29,481 nt of DNA from a virus: positions 1-29,481 of the IMG/VR virus record IMGVR_UViG_3300042554_001574; one strand, 5' to 3'. The position numbers and the translations under genes are program-made. The notes below the pieces were generated by a model. That model had not been told where the DNA came from. It saw only the letters and a list, made by a program, of their open reading frames with translations, and did no database searches. Position 1 is the stretch's first letter. Every line of letters begins with the position of its first letter. Shown here in pieces: positions 1 to 7,773 of the stretch.

Positions 1-59
1 GGACTTGTCTATCCCTATTTTTTTGTGTTTGAAACATCGAAACATGGTTACCACCATCA

Positions 60-539
60 ATGGCATTCAGAAAGCGAGTAAATCAGGCTGAGTTGTCGCG
101 GATTCTTGGCGTGTCACATCAGGCAATCGCCAAAATGAAGCCCGATCCATCGTTTCCCGAGTTCGACAAGAACGGACTGGCGGAAATTTATGCGGTTTGC
201 GTTTGGTGGTATCTCAGAAAAGAGGCAAACCCAGTCCCAACAGATGAGAGCCTGCTGGCTGGCGACGACTCAGACGGGCTTGAACGATACCGGCAAGCGA
301 GGGCAGCACAGGAAGAAATTAAGCTCGCTCAGACTCGCGGCCAAGTGATCATGCTGAATGACTTTGAGGATGCGGCACCAGCATTGTTTGGGCCGCTGAG
401 AAGGGTTGCGGAGCATGTGAAGCGAAAAGGCGATACCGACACGCTGGAGTTGATTGAGGAAGCAAATCGCGAGGTGCTGTCAAACCTAGAGCGAATTTAT
501 GGACATGATAGTTCCACAATCGAAACAGACGTGGACTGA
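60..539 (+). CDS. Terminase small subunit (Nu1-like)
   Basis: This 159-residue protein probably recognises the packaging site in phage DNA and recruits the large terminase. The N-terminus (about residues 8-40) reads as a winged helix-turn-helix, with QAELSRILGVSHQAIAKM as the HTH. It is followed by an acidic, helical segment containing ERYRQARAAQEEIKLAQTRG, typical of the Nu1/gp1 family, where this helix mediates dimerisation. Its position directly before a gpA-type large subunit, with a 41-base overlap, supports the call. The ATG at 60 has no clear Shine-Dalgarno; an earlier ATG at 44 in another frame ends quickly and is not an alternative. The function rests on motif style plus context and is fairly secure. 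Confidence 0.82.
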   Translation: MAFRKRVNQAELSRILGVSHQAIAKMKPDPSFPEFDKNGLAEIYAVCVWWYLRKEANPVPTDESLLAGDDSDGLERYRQARAAQEEIKLAQTRGQVIMLNDFEDAAPALFGPLRRVAEHVKRKGDTDTLELIEEANREVLSNLERIYGHDSSTIETDVD

Positions 540-2520
540 TTACGCGATCCCTGGAGCCAAAGCACTCCGGGAAGCGTTTCAGCGAATCGCAATCTTTGCG
601 CGTTATCGGTCAATCTCAGACTTCGCAGAGCAGGAAATTATTCTTCCGGATGGACCATTTCAGGGGCAGCGTTTCAGGATCTCACGACAACCGGCACATG
701 GAGCTTTTTTTCGCGAAGTGGACTCGGGCAACTGGTTTCGATATGCCTGCACCGGTCCGCAGCAGTCAGGCAAAACGCTGGCATTCGTCGTTATCCCGAT
801 TCTCTACCATTTGTTCGAAAGAAATCAGACGGTACTGTTCGGTTTGCCTTCAATGGATATGGCGAACGACAAGTGGAAACTGGACATTAAACCGGCAATC
901 GAGGCGAGCCAGTTTGCGAAGTATTTACCGCGGAAGGGTGCCGGATCTAATGGTGGAACGCCGGAGCTAATTCAATTCGGCAACGGTAGCAATTTGAAGT
1001 TCATCACGGCTGGCGGAGGCGATGAAAAGCGAGCGGGCTTCACAGGTCCGATTCTGGTCGTCACGGAGGTTTCCCACCTTGATCAAGTTGGCGGGACATC
1101 AGACGAAGCGACAAAGCTCAAGCAGATGGAAGGCCGCGTTAGGGCTTACCGTGCCAGTGGACAGGCTCGCATTTATCTTGAATCAACAGTGACGATTGAG
1201 CAGGGCCGCATCTGGCAGGAGTGGGGCAACGGGACGGCCGGAGAGGTCGTCATTCAATGCCACGCTTGTGACGAGTGGATGTGCCCAGGGCGAGACAACT
1301 TGATTGGCTGGCAGGATGCAACGACTGAGGATGTCGCGGAACTCAACAGTCGGTGGGCCTGTCCGTGCTGCGGAATTCTGTTTGATGATGCTGTGCGGCT
1401 GAAACAATTGACGAACTGCAAGGTCAGGCACAAAGGTCAGTCGATCCTGTCTGACGGAACAATCACGGGCCAGATCGTCGCATCGAAGACAATGGGGTTC
1501 AGGTATTCGGCAGCAACGAACACATTCGTAACGGCCGGGATCGTCGGGGCCGATGAATGGAAAGGGGCACGCGAAGTTGATCAGGACAACGCAGAAAAGG
1601 AACTCCTTCAATGGACGTGGGCACTACCAGCAAAGCCAAAAGAGCAAGACGTTGAACCATTGGATTTCCGGACGGTAATGCACCGGCAAAGCCAGTGGAA
1701 ACGCGGGTTAATGCCGTCCGATGTTGTCACGATCGCGGCTGGAGTTGACGTTCGAGAAAAGCAGCTCGATTGGTTTGTGACGGCAAAGCGGGCAAATGGT
1801 CAGCCACTTTGCATCGACTACGGTTTTGAGCCTGTTTTGAGAGAAGCGAGCGACCTGAAAACAGCATTGAAGCAGGCAATCAGATATTTGCAGGAGAAGT
1901 TCGATAAAGGGTGGGAGGTCGAGGGGCTGACAGGACTTCGCGGAATCGATATCGCGTTGATCGACATCGGATGGGAAACAGACACGATTCGAGAGGGGCT
2001 GAACGAACATCAGCTTTGGAGGCGTGCAAAGGGCTTCGGGTTTAAGCAGCACTCCGGATCTGCCTACGTGGCTCCGCAGAACAAGAATCGACAGATGCAC
2101 CAGATTGGCGAGGGCTGGCATGATGTGATTTTGACTCGCGGCAACAAACGTTTCCGGGAACTGGAGAACAACGCAGATCACTGGAAGCGAAGAGTTCACC
2201 AGTCGTTGACCGTGGCGGCTGACAGCTCGGCGGCGTTGCTCTTGCCGAAGTCTGAAAAGGTTGAAGGCCGGATTGAAGTAGCAAAGCAACTGACGGCCGA
2301 ACGCGAAACGACTCAATTCGAAGTTGGTAAAGGAACGGTCAGAAAATGGGTTCAGACATTCACGAGAAATCACTTGCTCGATGCGTGTTATATGTCGCTG
2401 GTGGGAATCAGCGTAGCGGAATATGAGTCAGAAAAGGCACGGAAAAGGGCAGAGAATACGCCGACAAATGGCGTGATTTCAGGGAAAAAAGCAGAGCCTT
2501 TTGTAAGGAAACGCAAGTGA
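499..2520 (+). CDS. Terminase large subunit (lambda gpA-type)
   Basis: This is the ATPase/nuclease motor subunit that cuts concatemers and drives DNA into the prohead. The 673-residue length is normal for the gpA family. A Walker A loop, TGPQQSGKT, lies at residues 85-93. A Walker B-like strand, ILVVTEVSHLD, lies at about 185-195, with E190 as the likely catalytic glutamate. A four-cysteine zinc-binding insert (CHAC ... CPCC) lies around residues 253-290. The C-terminal half carries the nuclease-type aspartates, in GVDVREKQLDW near residue 417 and ALIDIGWETD near 497. The gene overlaps the end of the small subunit, and an ATG at 505 is an equally possible start. Its stop overlaps the GTG of the next gene, indicating coupled translation. 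Confidence 0.93.
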   Translation: MDMIVPQSKQTWTDYAIPGAKALREAFQRIAIFARYRSISDFAEQEIILPDGPFQGQRFRISRQPAHGAFFREVDSGNWFRYACTGPQQSGKTLAFVVIPILYHLFERNQTVLFGLPSMDMANDKWKLDIKPAIEASQFAKYLPRKGAGSNGGTPELIQFGNGSNLKFITAGGGDEKRAGFTGPILVVTEVSHLDQVGGTSDEATKLKQMEGRVRAYRASGQARIYLESTVTIEQGRIWQEWGNGTAGEVVIQCHACDEWMCPGRDNLIGWQDATTEDVAELNSRWACPCCGILFDDAVRLKQLTNCKVRHKGQSILSDGTITGQIVASKTMGFRYSAATNTFVTAGIVGADEWKGAREVDQDNAEKELLQWTWALPAKPKEQDVEPLDFRTVMHRQSQWKRGLMPSDVVTIAAGVDVREKQLDWFVTAKRANGQPLCIDYGFEPVLREASDLKTALKQAIRYLQEKFDKGWEVEGLTGLRGIDIALIDIGWETDTIREGLNEHQLWRRAKGFGFKQHSGSAYVAPQNKNRQMHQIGEGWHDVILTRGNKRFRELENNADHWKRRVHQSLTVAADSSAALLLPKSEKVEGRIEVAKQLTAERETTQFEVGKGTVRKWVQTFTRNHLLDACYMSLVGISVAEYESEKARKRAENTPTNGVISGKKAEPFVRKRK

Positions 2521-2714
2521 AGCCACTGAAAGAGCCGGGATATGTGCAGAAACGAGTTTATCACCAGTGGCATCAGGTGCCAGGGCATGGACTATGCCCG
2601 ATCTGCGGACAATTCGCGAGGGTCGACGGAACACAAAGCGGTGCCGAGTTTAAGACTCAATACCGGGCGTGTGGTTGCGGGCATCGGTTTCAGACCGTGG
2701 TAAAGATCGGCTGA
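2517..2714 (+). CDS. Small zinc-ribbon protein
   Basis: This 65-residue protein starts at a GTG sharing bases with the terminase stop (GTGA), so it is probably translated by coupling. It contains CPIC at about residues 28-31 and a CGCG pair (ACGCGHRF) at about 53-56, a spacing suited to binding one zinc ion as a zinc ribbon. The specific function is unknown. Small zinc proteins often sit beside terminase or portal genes, but no partner can be named. Its stop codon directly abuts the stop of the antisense gene at 2715-2900. Confidence 0.6.
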   Translation: MKPLKEPGYVQKRVYHQWHQVPGHGLCPICGQFARVDGTQSGAEFKTQYRACGCGHRFQTVVKIG

Positions 2715-2900
2715 TTATTTCCCGCCACAAATAGAACAGCGATATCCCGGAGTAAACAGCCACCGCAGAATCAGCCACAGGCCGAGGGTAGCAATCACTA
2801 GCAGCAGATCACCGCATCCCATTGCCGTTACGTGGCGTTCGAACCGTGTTCTCTTGCGACATCGGCGGCATTTTCGGCTAATGATTTGAGTTCTCTGCAC
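2715..2900 (-). CDS. Antisense small membrane protein with CxxC pairs at both ends
   Basis: This 61-residue reading frame opposes the head operon. It starts at a GTG at 2900 preceded by GGAG with 6 bases of spacing. It begins with a basic stretch holding CRRC (residues 11-14) and continues FERHVTAMGCGD. One hydrophobic helix follows (about residues 31-49, DLLLVIATLGLWLILRWLF). It ends with PGYRCSICGGK, a second CxxC. The arrangement (zinc knuckle, membrane span, zinc knuckle) is too orderly for a random antisense frame, and the + strand here has no gene. If translation began at the internal ATG (2822), the first CxxC would be lost. The function is unknown. It may be an independently expressed accessory gene ('moron'). 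Confidence 0.55.
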   Translation of the reverse strand: MQRTQIISRKCRRCRKRTRFERHVTAMGCGDLLLVIATLGLWLILRWLFTPGYRCSICGGK

Positions 2901-2962
2901 AGCGTTCTCCAATGTTGGTTCCAGATGTCTGGAGGAGCAGCATACCGCCAATCGCGTAGCCA

Positions 2963-3211
2963 ATGCAACATGCTGGCATGGCACGCTCAGCATCTGAACG
3001 CTTAACGCTGTTTGAGAACATTCGCGACAAGGTTGAATCAGCCCTCGCGTCTGGATCTCCAGTAGTTTCGTATTCAGTCGACGGCCAAACTGTTCAAAAA
3101 GAGCCGACATCAACATGGCTCGCTGAGCTTGATGCACGAATCGCTGACCTCCGATCACAGGCTGGAACTGGCCTCGCTGGTCGCAAGAACCTTGTGAGGT
3201 TCCAACGATGA
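2963..3211 (+). CDS. Head-tail joining protein, gpW-like
   Basis: This 82-residue protein matches the small gpW-type joiner by size, by position just before the portal, and by its layout. A helical N-terminus (ERLTLFENIRDKVESAL) is followed by a short beta hairpin (VVSYSVDGQTVQKEPTS) and a helix (TWLAELDARIADLRSQ). In lambda, gpW plugs the portal and lets the tail connector bind. ATG 2963 and ATG 2978 are both possible; a GGAGGAG at 2931-2937 is rather far upstream of either. The end overlaps the portal start (ATGA). Confidence 0.68.
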   Translation: MQHAGMARSASERLTLFENIRDKVESALASGSPVVSYSVDGQTVQKEPTSTWLAELDARIADLRSQAGTGLAGRKNLVRFQR

Positions 3212-4851
3212 ACGAAGTGCAGGAAAAACAACAGTCGGATCTGGTTCGACAGGTCAAAGAAGCAGCACGGCAAACCCGCGAAGAAAAGAAGCTTTTTCGG
3301 ATTAATCCGGAAGAAGCATCCCGCCGAGTCAAAAGCCGAGTCGACCACGTCTTGCGCATGGCAATGGCTGAGCGGGTTGCGGAGCGATTTTCAGCTTACG
3401 AAGGTGCAGAAAACGATCGTCTTCGCGGCGAAAAGTGGCTCGCCAGCAAGTTGAGCAGCAACGATCAGTTGTCGACTGAGTTAGAAACGCTAATCGACCG
3501 ATCTTTGGACCTGTACCGAAACGACTGCTACGCATCGTCCGCAATCAATGGCCGCGTTGACAACGTCGTCGGCACAGGGATTCGCCCGCAATCGCGAGTT
3601 CAGCCAGAACGTGGAATTCTGACGCCAGCACAGGCTGAAGAATTTAATGTGATGGCGGAATGGCTGTTTTCTCGATGGGCAAAGATCGAGAAATTCTATT
3701 CCAAGCAACGACAGCTTGAGCGATGCAACGGGCTGTTTGGCGAGAATTGGCTTGAACTGGCAGATGATGATAATCCGCTAAAGCCCGTCACGCTCACTGT
3801 GCAGGTGATAGCGCCGCAGCGAATTCCAGTTGTGGGCTACGGGTCCATAAAGCCGGGACAGCGAAGGCGACTCGGTTTGCGTCTCGATCAGCAGGGATTC
3901 CCAGTCTCTGCCTACGTGCGGAAATCGCATCCAAACGACTCCGAAGCCTACGATCAGGGCGAAGACGAAAAAGACCTTGGAACGCAGATCCTGCATTCAT
4001 ACGAGGAACTTTTCCCAGGGCAACTTCGCGGAGTTCCGTGGCTGTCTCCTGCAATGGGGCGGCTGAAAGACCTGAAGGACTTCGTTTACGCAAACCTCGT
4101 AGCTGAACAGGTCGCAGCCTGTCATTCGGCTTTTATCACTGGCGTAACTGATCCGATGGTCCTTGCTGAGCAAGGTCGATCGAGAAGCAATCTCGAAGAC
4201 TTGTCCCCCGGAACTATTCAATATCTCGCTGACGGAGAAGGCGTGGCGTTCTCTGATCCAGCAAGACCGGGAACGACGCTCGCGCCGTATGTTGAGTGGG
4301 CTTTGCACGGCGTTGCGGCTGCAATTCGTTACCCTTATGAACTCCTTGCAAAGCAGTTTACGAACAACTTCAGCGGCGGACGACTCGCCCTGATCGATGG
4401 CCGCATTACGTTCAAGGTGTGGCAGCAATGCCTGATTGAGCGAACATTGGAGCCGGTTTGGCATCGTTTTATCGATCAATGCGTATTCGAAGGCGCAATC
4501 AAGATTGATCCCGTCAAGTACGAGGAAAATCGTGACCACTTCCTGCAACACGCATGGATTCCCCCAGGTTGGCCGTGGGTTGATCCTGAAAAAGAAGTCA
4601 CCGCAGACCTGGCGGCCATCGCTGGCGGACTGCAGACGGAAACAGAATCCCTTGCTGCAAGAGGCAGAGACTTCGACGAGACGTTGGCTCAGCGAGAACG
4701 CGAAGCGATGGCCAAGATGAAGTCAGAGGCCAGAATCATGAACGCGCGGCAAGCGTTAGGGCTACCAGATCCAAACGCGATGCCTGCACCAGTCGGCAAG
4801 CCATCGGCATCGGCAAAAGCAGTTCGGGGGGTGCAGAATGCCACAGCTTGA
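3208..4851 (+). CDS. Portal protein (lambda gpB family)
   Basis: The dodecameric portal forms the channel through which DNA enters and leaves the capsid. The length of 547 residues is close to that of lambda gpB (533). Family-typical blocks are visible: SLDLYRNDCYASSAINGRVDNVVGTGI near residues 93-120, the GLRLDQQGFPVSAYVRKSHP stretch, LFPGQLRGVPWLSPAM near 267-283, and YPYELLAKQFTNNFSGGRLALIDG near 375-400. The N-terminal 60 residues are strongly charged and probably coiled. The gene overlaps gpW by 4 bases and the protease gene by 14 bases. The call is secure from sequence and context. Confidence 0.93.
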   Translation: MNEVQEKQQSDLVRQVKEAARQTREEKKLFRINPEEASRRVKSRVDHVLRMAMAERVAERFSAYEGAENDRLRGEKWLASKLSSNDQLSTELETLIDRSLDLYRNDCYASSAINGRVDNVVGTGIRPQSRVQPERGILTPAQAEEFNVMAEWLFSRWAKIEKFYSKQRQLERCNGLFGENWLELADDDNPLKPVTLTVQVIAPQRIPVVGYGSIKPGQRRRLGLRLDQQGFPVSAYVRKSHPNDSEAYDQGEDEKDLGTQILHSYEELFPGQLRGVPWLSPAMGRLKDLKDFVYANLVAEQVAACHSAFITGVTDPMVLAEQGRSRSNLEDLSPGTIQYLADGEGVAFSDPARPGTTLAPYVEWALHGVAAAIRYPYELLAKQFTNNFSGGRLALIDGRITFKVWQQCLIERTLEPVWHRFIDQCVFEGAIKIDPVKYEENRDHFLQHAWIPPGWPWVDPEKEVTADLAAIAGGLQTETESLAARGRDFDETLAQREREAMAKMKSEARIMNARQALGLPDPNAMPAPVGKPSASAKAVRGVQNATA

Positions 4852-5971
4852 CACTATAGCAGATCCAGCATTGTTCAGAACAACACGTCAGGCCGAGTTG
4901 CCATCAAAGGTCGATCGAAAAGCTAACATCGTGTTCGGGGCCAATCTGATGCAGGTTGGCGACCTGAACAACGGCGATGCGAGGCCGTGGACCGTGGATG
5001 CAGAATCGTTGGCACAAGCTCAAAAGATGATGAGCAAAGGCAACAACGGTGCGAAGGCTCGATTCACTCATCCAAACATGTCCAGCGATGGCATGGGCAG
5101 TTATCTCGGTCGGTGGAAGAACGTTCGCGTCGACGGCGGAACGCTACGTGGCGACCTGCACTTGGCAGACGCTGCTTTTAAGAGCCCACAAGGCGACCTT
5201 GGCACCTATGTCATGGACTTGGCTGAAAGCGATCCTGAAGCGTTTGGCGTATCGCTGGCGACTCGGCTGGATTATGCAAGCCTCGAAGAGTTCGACAAGA
5301 AAAAGACGGGCGAAAAGTGGCCAATGCGATTTTCTGACATCCGGGCCGGAGACATCGTTGACGAGCCAGCCGCAACACGCGGTGGAATGTTCGACTTGAC
5401 TACGCCGGATCTGCGAAACCTGCCAGCGCAGGCGACAGTATTGCTTTCCACGTATTTTGGCGATGCGGAACCCGAAGTGGTCAGGGGTCGTATCAACAGT
5501 TTCCTTGACCGCTATCTATCAAACAGGGAGCCTGTAATGGCCGACGAAACACAAGTTGAGAAGCCAGAAGAAACACCGGTCGAAGAAACGACCACGACTG
5601 AGACGCCAGTTGAAGAGACAGCAGCAAGGCCTGACTTGTCAACGGACTTCGCAGCCGACGAACGAGCACGCTGCAAAAAGATTCGGGCGCTGGTTGACCT
5701 TGCGGGAGTTCCTGACAAGTTCAACCTGTTTGTGGACAACAATTTCAGCGTTGAAGAAACGCAGGCAGCTTTGCGTGACATCGTCGCAAAGAAAAACCCT
5801 GCACTCAGCAACGTGCCAGAAGCTCCCGCCGATCCAAACGCCAAATACAAGGCGGAATTTGCGGCCGAGCCTCGTTACGCTAAAAGCATGACCGTCGATC
5901 AGTTTGTTGCAATGCGTCGAGTTGACGAGGGTCTTGACGTTCTCAAAGCCCCAATGAACGCTGCAGGTTAG
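4838..5971 (+). CDS. Prohead protease with C-terminal scaffold domain
   Basis: This 377-residue protein probably matures the capsid by cleaving scaffold and shell proteins. The N-terminal protease-like domain (about 1-190) contains ARFTHPNMSSDGMGSYLGRW with H78, DPEAFGVSLATRLD with S139, and IRAGDIVDEPAATRGGMFDL with acidic residues near 172-175. These are plausible catalytic positions by analogy with phage serine prohead proteases. From residue 234 on the protein becomes acidic and proline/threonine-rich, then helical, which suits a scaffold. An internal start with its own ribosome site begins there. A GGGGGG run at 4826-4831 precedes the ATG. The exact peptidase family is inferred, not proven. 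Confidence 0.78.
   Translation: MPQLDTIADPALFRTTRQAELPSKVDRKANIVFGANLMQVGDLNNGDARPWTVDAESLAQAQKMMSKGNNGAKARFTHPNMSSDGMGSYLGRWKNVRVDGGTLRGDLHLADAAFKSPQGDLGTYVMDLAESDPEAFGVSLATRLDYASLEEFDKKKTGEKWPMRFSDIRAGDIVDEPAATRGGMFDLTTPDLRNLPAQATVLLSTYFGDAEPEVVRGRINSFLDRYLSNREPVMADETQVEKPEETPVEETTTTETPVEETAARPDLSTDFAADERARCKKIRALVDLAGVPDKFNLFVDNNFSVEETQAALRDIVAKKNPALSNVPEAPADPNAKYKAEFAAEPRYAKSMTVDQFVAMRRVDEGLDVLKAPMNAAG
5537..5971 (+). CDS. Nested scaffold protein (internal in-frame start)
   Basis: An ATG at 5537 lies exactly in frame at codon 234 of the protease gene. It is preceded by AGGGAG (5525-5530) with a 6-base spacer, a better ribosome site than most genes here have. The product would be 144 residues: an acidic low-complexity start (MADETQVEKPEETPVEE) followed by a helical region. 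In lambda (C/Nu3) and Mu (I/Z) the scaffold is made from just such an internal start. The site is visible in the sequence; the role follows from those precedents. Confidence 0.6.
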   Translation: MADETQVEKPEETPVEETTTTETPVEETAARPDLSTDFAADERARCKKIRALVDLAGVPDKFNLFVDNNFSVEETQAALRDIVAKKNPALSNVPEAPADPNAKYKAEFAAEPRYAKSMTVDQFVAMRRVDEGLDVLKAPMNAAG

Positions 5972-5974
5972 TCA

Positions 5975-5998
5975 CGCTCCGAAAGGGCGATTCTTTTT
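5975..5998 (+). terminator. Weak terminator-like hairpin
   Basis: CGCTC (5975-5979) pairs with GGGCG (5985-5989), including one G-T pair, around a CGAAA loop. A five-T run follows at 5994-5998. It sits directly after the protease/scaffold stop. A stem this short probably attenuates transcription or protects the RNA rather than fully stopping transcription. Confidence 0.3.
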
Positions 5999-6024
5999 CA
6001 ATCACTGTTTGAGGAGCGAATACC

Positions 6025-6624
6025 ATGGCTGTAACAGCCAATCAGGTTATCAAAGTTCAGGAAGGCGATCGACGGAGCTACCCTGTCGAGGAAAACACGC
6101 GGATCTACCAGGGAACGCTGGTCTATGTCAATGCGGCTGGATATGCCTGCGATGTAACGGCGACTGGCGTCAACGCCTTTGTCGGAATCGCGGTCGCGGA
6201 AGCCAATAACACTGGCGGTGCAGACGGTGCCATTGAAGTCGAAGTCTACACAGAAGGCGACTTCGAGTTGACTGGCACATTCAACTCAATCACTGACGTT
6301 GGAATGCCAGCGTATGGCGATGACAACTACGCCGTCGTGGTCGCTCTTGGCGCAACGTCTGTCCGAATCGGGCGTGTTGTGCGATTTATCAGCACAACGA
6401 AGGCGATTATTGCCATCCAGCCAAATGGCGTTGGTGCGTTGGAAGTTGCTCCGCTGACGACTATCACGCCTGCAGATGCGGCCGGAACGCCCGATTATGC
6501 GATTGCGGCGGTGACGAACTCCAGTCCTTTCGGATTTTCGAATGCGGCGGAAGCGATCACCGTGCTCTACGTGATTCAGAACCTTCAGCGTCGTGTTCTC
6601 GACCTTGAGGCACGCTTGAAGTAG
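6025..6624 (+). CDS. Capsid decoration / head-fibre-like protein
   Basis: This 199-residue protein starts at an ATG with a strong GAGGAG ribosome site (6010-6015). The N-terminal ~120 residues are beta-rich and Ala/Gly/Val-rich (YQGTLVYVNAAGYACDVTA, FVGIAVAEANNTGGADG), like capsid cement proteins. The C-terminus ends in FSNAAEAITVLYVIQNLQRRVLDLEARLK, a coiled-coil tail seen in phage head-fibre proteins. It stands between protease and major capsid gene, the usual place for a decoration protein. It probably coats or stabilises the expanded shell. The family assignment is by resemblance and position only. Confidence 0.6.
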   Translation: MAVTANQVIKVQEGDRRSYPVEENTRIYQGTLVYVNAAGYACDVTATGVNAFVGIAVAEANNTGGADGAIEVEVYTEGDFELTGTFNSITDVGMPAYGDDNYAVVVALGATSVRIGRVVRFISTTKAIIAIQPNGVGALEVAPLTTITPADAAGTPDYAIAAVTNSSPFGFSNAAEAITVLYVIQNLQRRVLDLEARLK

Positions 6625-6649
6625 TTCTTTTGTGTCTCCGTCGCGGGAG

Positions 6650-6746
6650 GCCGGTGCACGTTTGCAAGCGTCCCGGCTTACCCGCAACGAGTTTGATTTT
6701 TCCCAGTGTGATTTCACCGCGATGGAGGGTTTTAAGGAAACCTTCC
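6650..6746 (+). promoter_or_regulatory. Structured leader of the major capsid gene
   Basis: The 123-base gap before the capsid gene holds GCCGG (6650-6654) facing CCGGC (6673-6677). It also holds a tight hairpin ending two bases before the ATG: GGAGGGTTT (6724-6732) pairs with AAACCTTCC (6738-6746), with one G-T pair and loop TAAGG. Both ribosome-binding candidates, GGAGG and AAGGA, lie in this hairpin, one in the stem and one in or near the loop. Folding could therefore set capsid translation. AAGGA in a hairpin loop over the ribosome site is also the form of a CsrA target, and this genome encodes a CsrA. Confidence 0.5.
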
Positions 6747-6747
6747 G

Positions 6748-7668
6748 ATGCCTCTCGATACAGCAAAAGCAACAGTCACGCTGCGGACTTTGACGCAGAA
6801 ATTCGACAACCGAATCGGCACTGCGACTCCATTCTATCCGCAGGTTTCAACAATCGTCCCAAGCGACGGTGCGGATGAAGCCTACGGTATGCTCGGGAAT
6901 CATCCCGGCGTCCGTGAGTGGTTGGGCGATCGACAGTTTCACGAACTGCGAGCGGGAACATTTACCATTGCAAACAAGCACTGGGAAAACTCCCTCAAGA
7001 TTAAGAAGACTGACATCGCGGACGACCGCATGAACATGTACGGGCCGCTCATGGAGGATCTGGCGGTTGAGGCCAGTTATCACCCTGACGAGTTGTTCTT
7101 CACGACGCTCGTCAATGGTGAATCGACAGATTGTTTCGATGGTCAGTTCTTCTTTGACACTGACCACAGTTGGGGCGACTCTGGCACGCAGAGCAATGAC
7201 TTGACCAGCGCGGCAGCAACCGGCACAACGCCGACAGTGGCGGAAGCAAAGGCGGCATTCAACGCCGCTCGAAACGCAATGATGAAGTTCAAGAACGATC
7301 AGGGCAAGCTGCTGAATCGACCAATCAGCATGGGGCTGAGCAATCTGCTTCTGCTGTGCAATGTCGACTTCGAAGCAATCTTCAAAGAAGCGTTGCTGGC
7401 ACCTCTGGTAAGCACCGGCGGTACAAACGTCGTTGTTGACGCTCCGCAGATCATGTCCAGTGCTTACCTGACCGACACGAGCAAGTTTTACCTGTTCAAT
7501 CTGGATGGCCCATTGAAGCCATTCGTGTTTCAGGCTCGCGAGCCGCTTTCACGACAAATGAAAGGGCTTGACGACAGTGAAACGAAGGACGTGAAGTTCA
7601 TGACTGAGGCGCGTTATAACCTCGGTTACTTGGCATGGTGGAAAGCGGTTCTGCACACCTTCACCTAA
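6748..7668 (+). CDS. Major capsid protein (Mu gpT-like)
   Basis: This 306-residue shell protein closely follows the Mu-like gpT major head subunit. Visible blocks are VREWLGDRQFHELRAGTFTI (residues 54-73), NKHWENSLKIKKTDIADDRM, MYGPLMEDLAVEASYHPDEL, the FDGQFFFDTDHSW element, and a C-terminus with the FMTEARYNLGYLAWWKAV pattern. The fold is expected to be HK97-like. The gene follows the decoration gene and is followed by a strong hairpin. A Mu-type shell combined with a lambda-type portal and terminase shows mosaic ancestry. The start is set by the ATG directly after the leader hairpin. Confidence 0.9.
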   Translation: MPLDTAKATVTLRTLTQKFDNRIGTATPFYPQVSTIVPSDGADEAYGMLGNHPGVREWLGDRQFHELRAGTFTIANKHWENSLKIKKTDIADDRMNMYGPLMEDLAVEASYHPDELFFTTLVNGESTDCFDGQFFFDTDHSWGDSGTQSNDLTSAAATGTTPTVAEAKAAFNAARNAMMKFKNDQGKLLNRPISMGLSNLLLLCNVDFEAIFKEALLAPLVSTGGTNVVVDAPQIMSSAYLTDTSKFYLFNLDGPLKPFVFQAREPLSRQMKGLDDSETKDVKFMTEARYNLGYLAWWKAVLHTFT

Positions 7669-7670
7669 TC

Positions 7671-7731
7671 GGCGGCTGTGGATGAGAAACACCGGAAGCC
7701 GTGTCTTCCGGTGGCTCTGTGGTTATCCGCC
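7671..7731 (+). terminator. Strong hairpin after the capsid gene
   Basis: CACCGGAAG (7690-7698) and CTTCCGGTG (7705-7713) form a perfect 9-base-pair stem with a 6-base loop. An outer GGCGG (7671-7675) can pair with CCGCC (7727-7731). No T run follows, so it may stabilise the 3' end of the abundant capsid message or act as a processing site rather than a classical terminator. Confidence 0.5.
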
Positions 7732-7773
7732 ATAATCACAGGGCATTTTGTGGCGGCGGAATGAGGCTCAGTG

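Noticed and set aside
1708-2373. Minus-strand frame of 221 codons inside terL
   Set aside because: It lies wholly within a well-supported terminase gene and shows no domain or start signal.
3997-4551. Minus-strand frame of 184 codons inside the portal gene
   Set aside because: Antisense shadow of conserved portal coding sequence.
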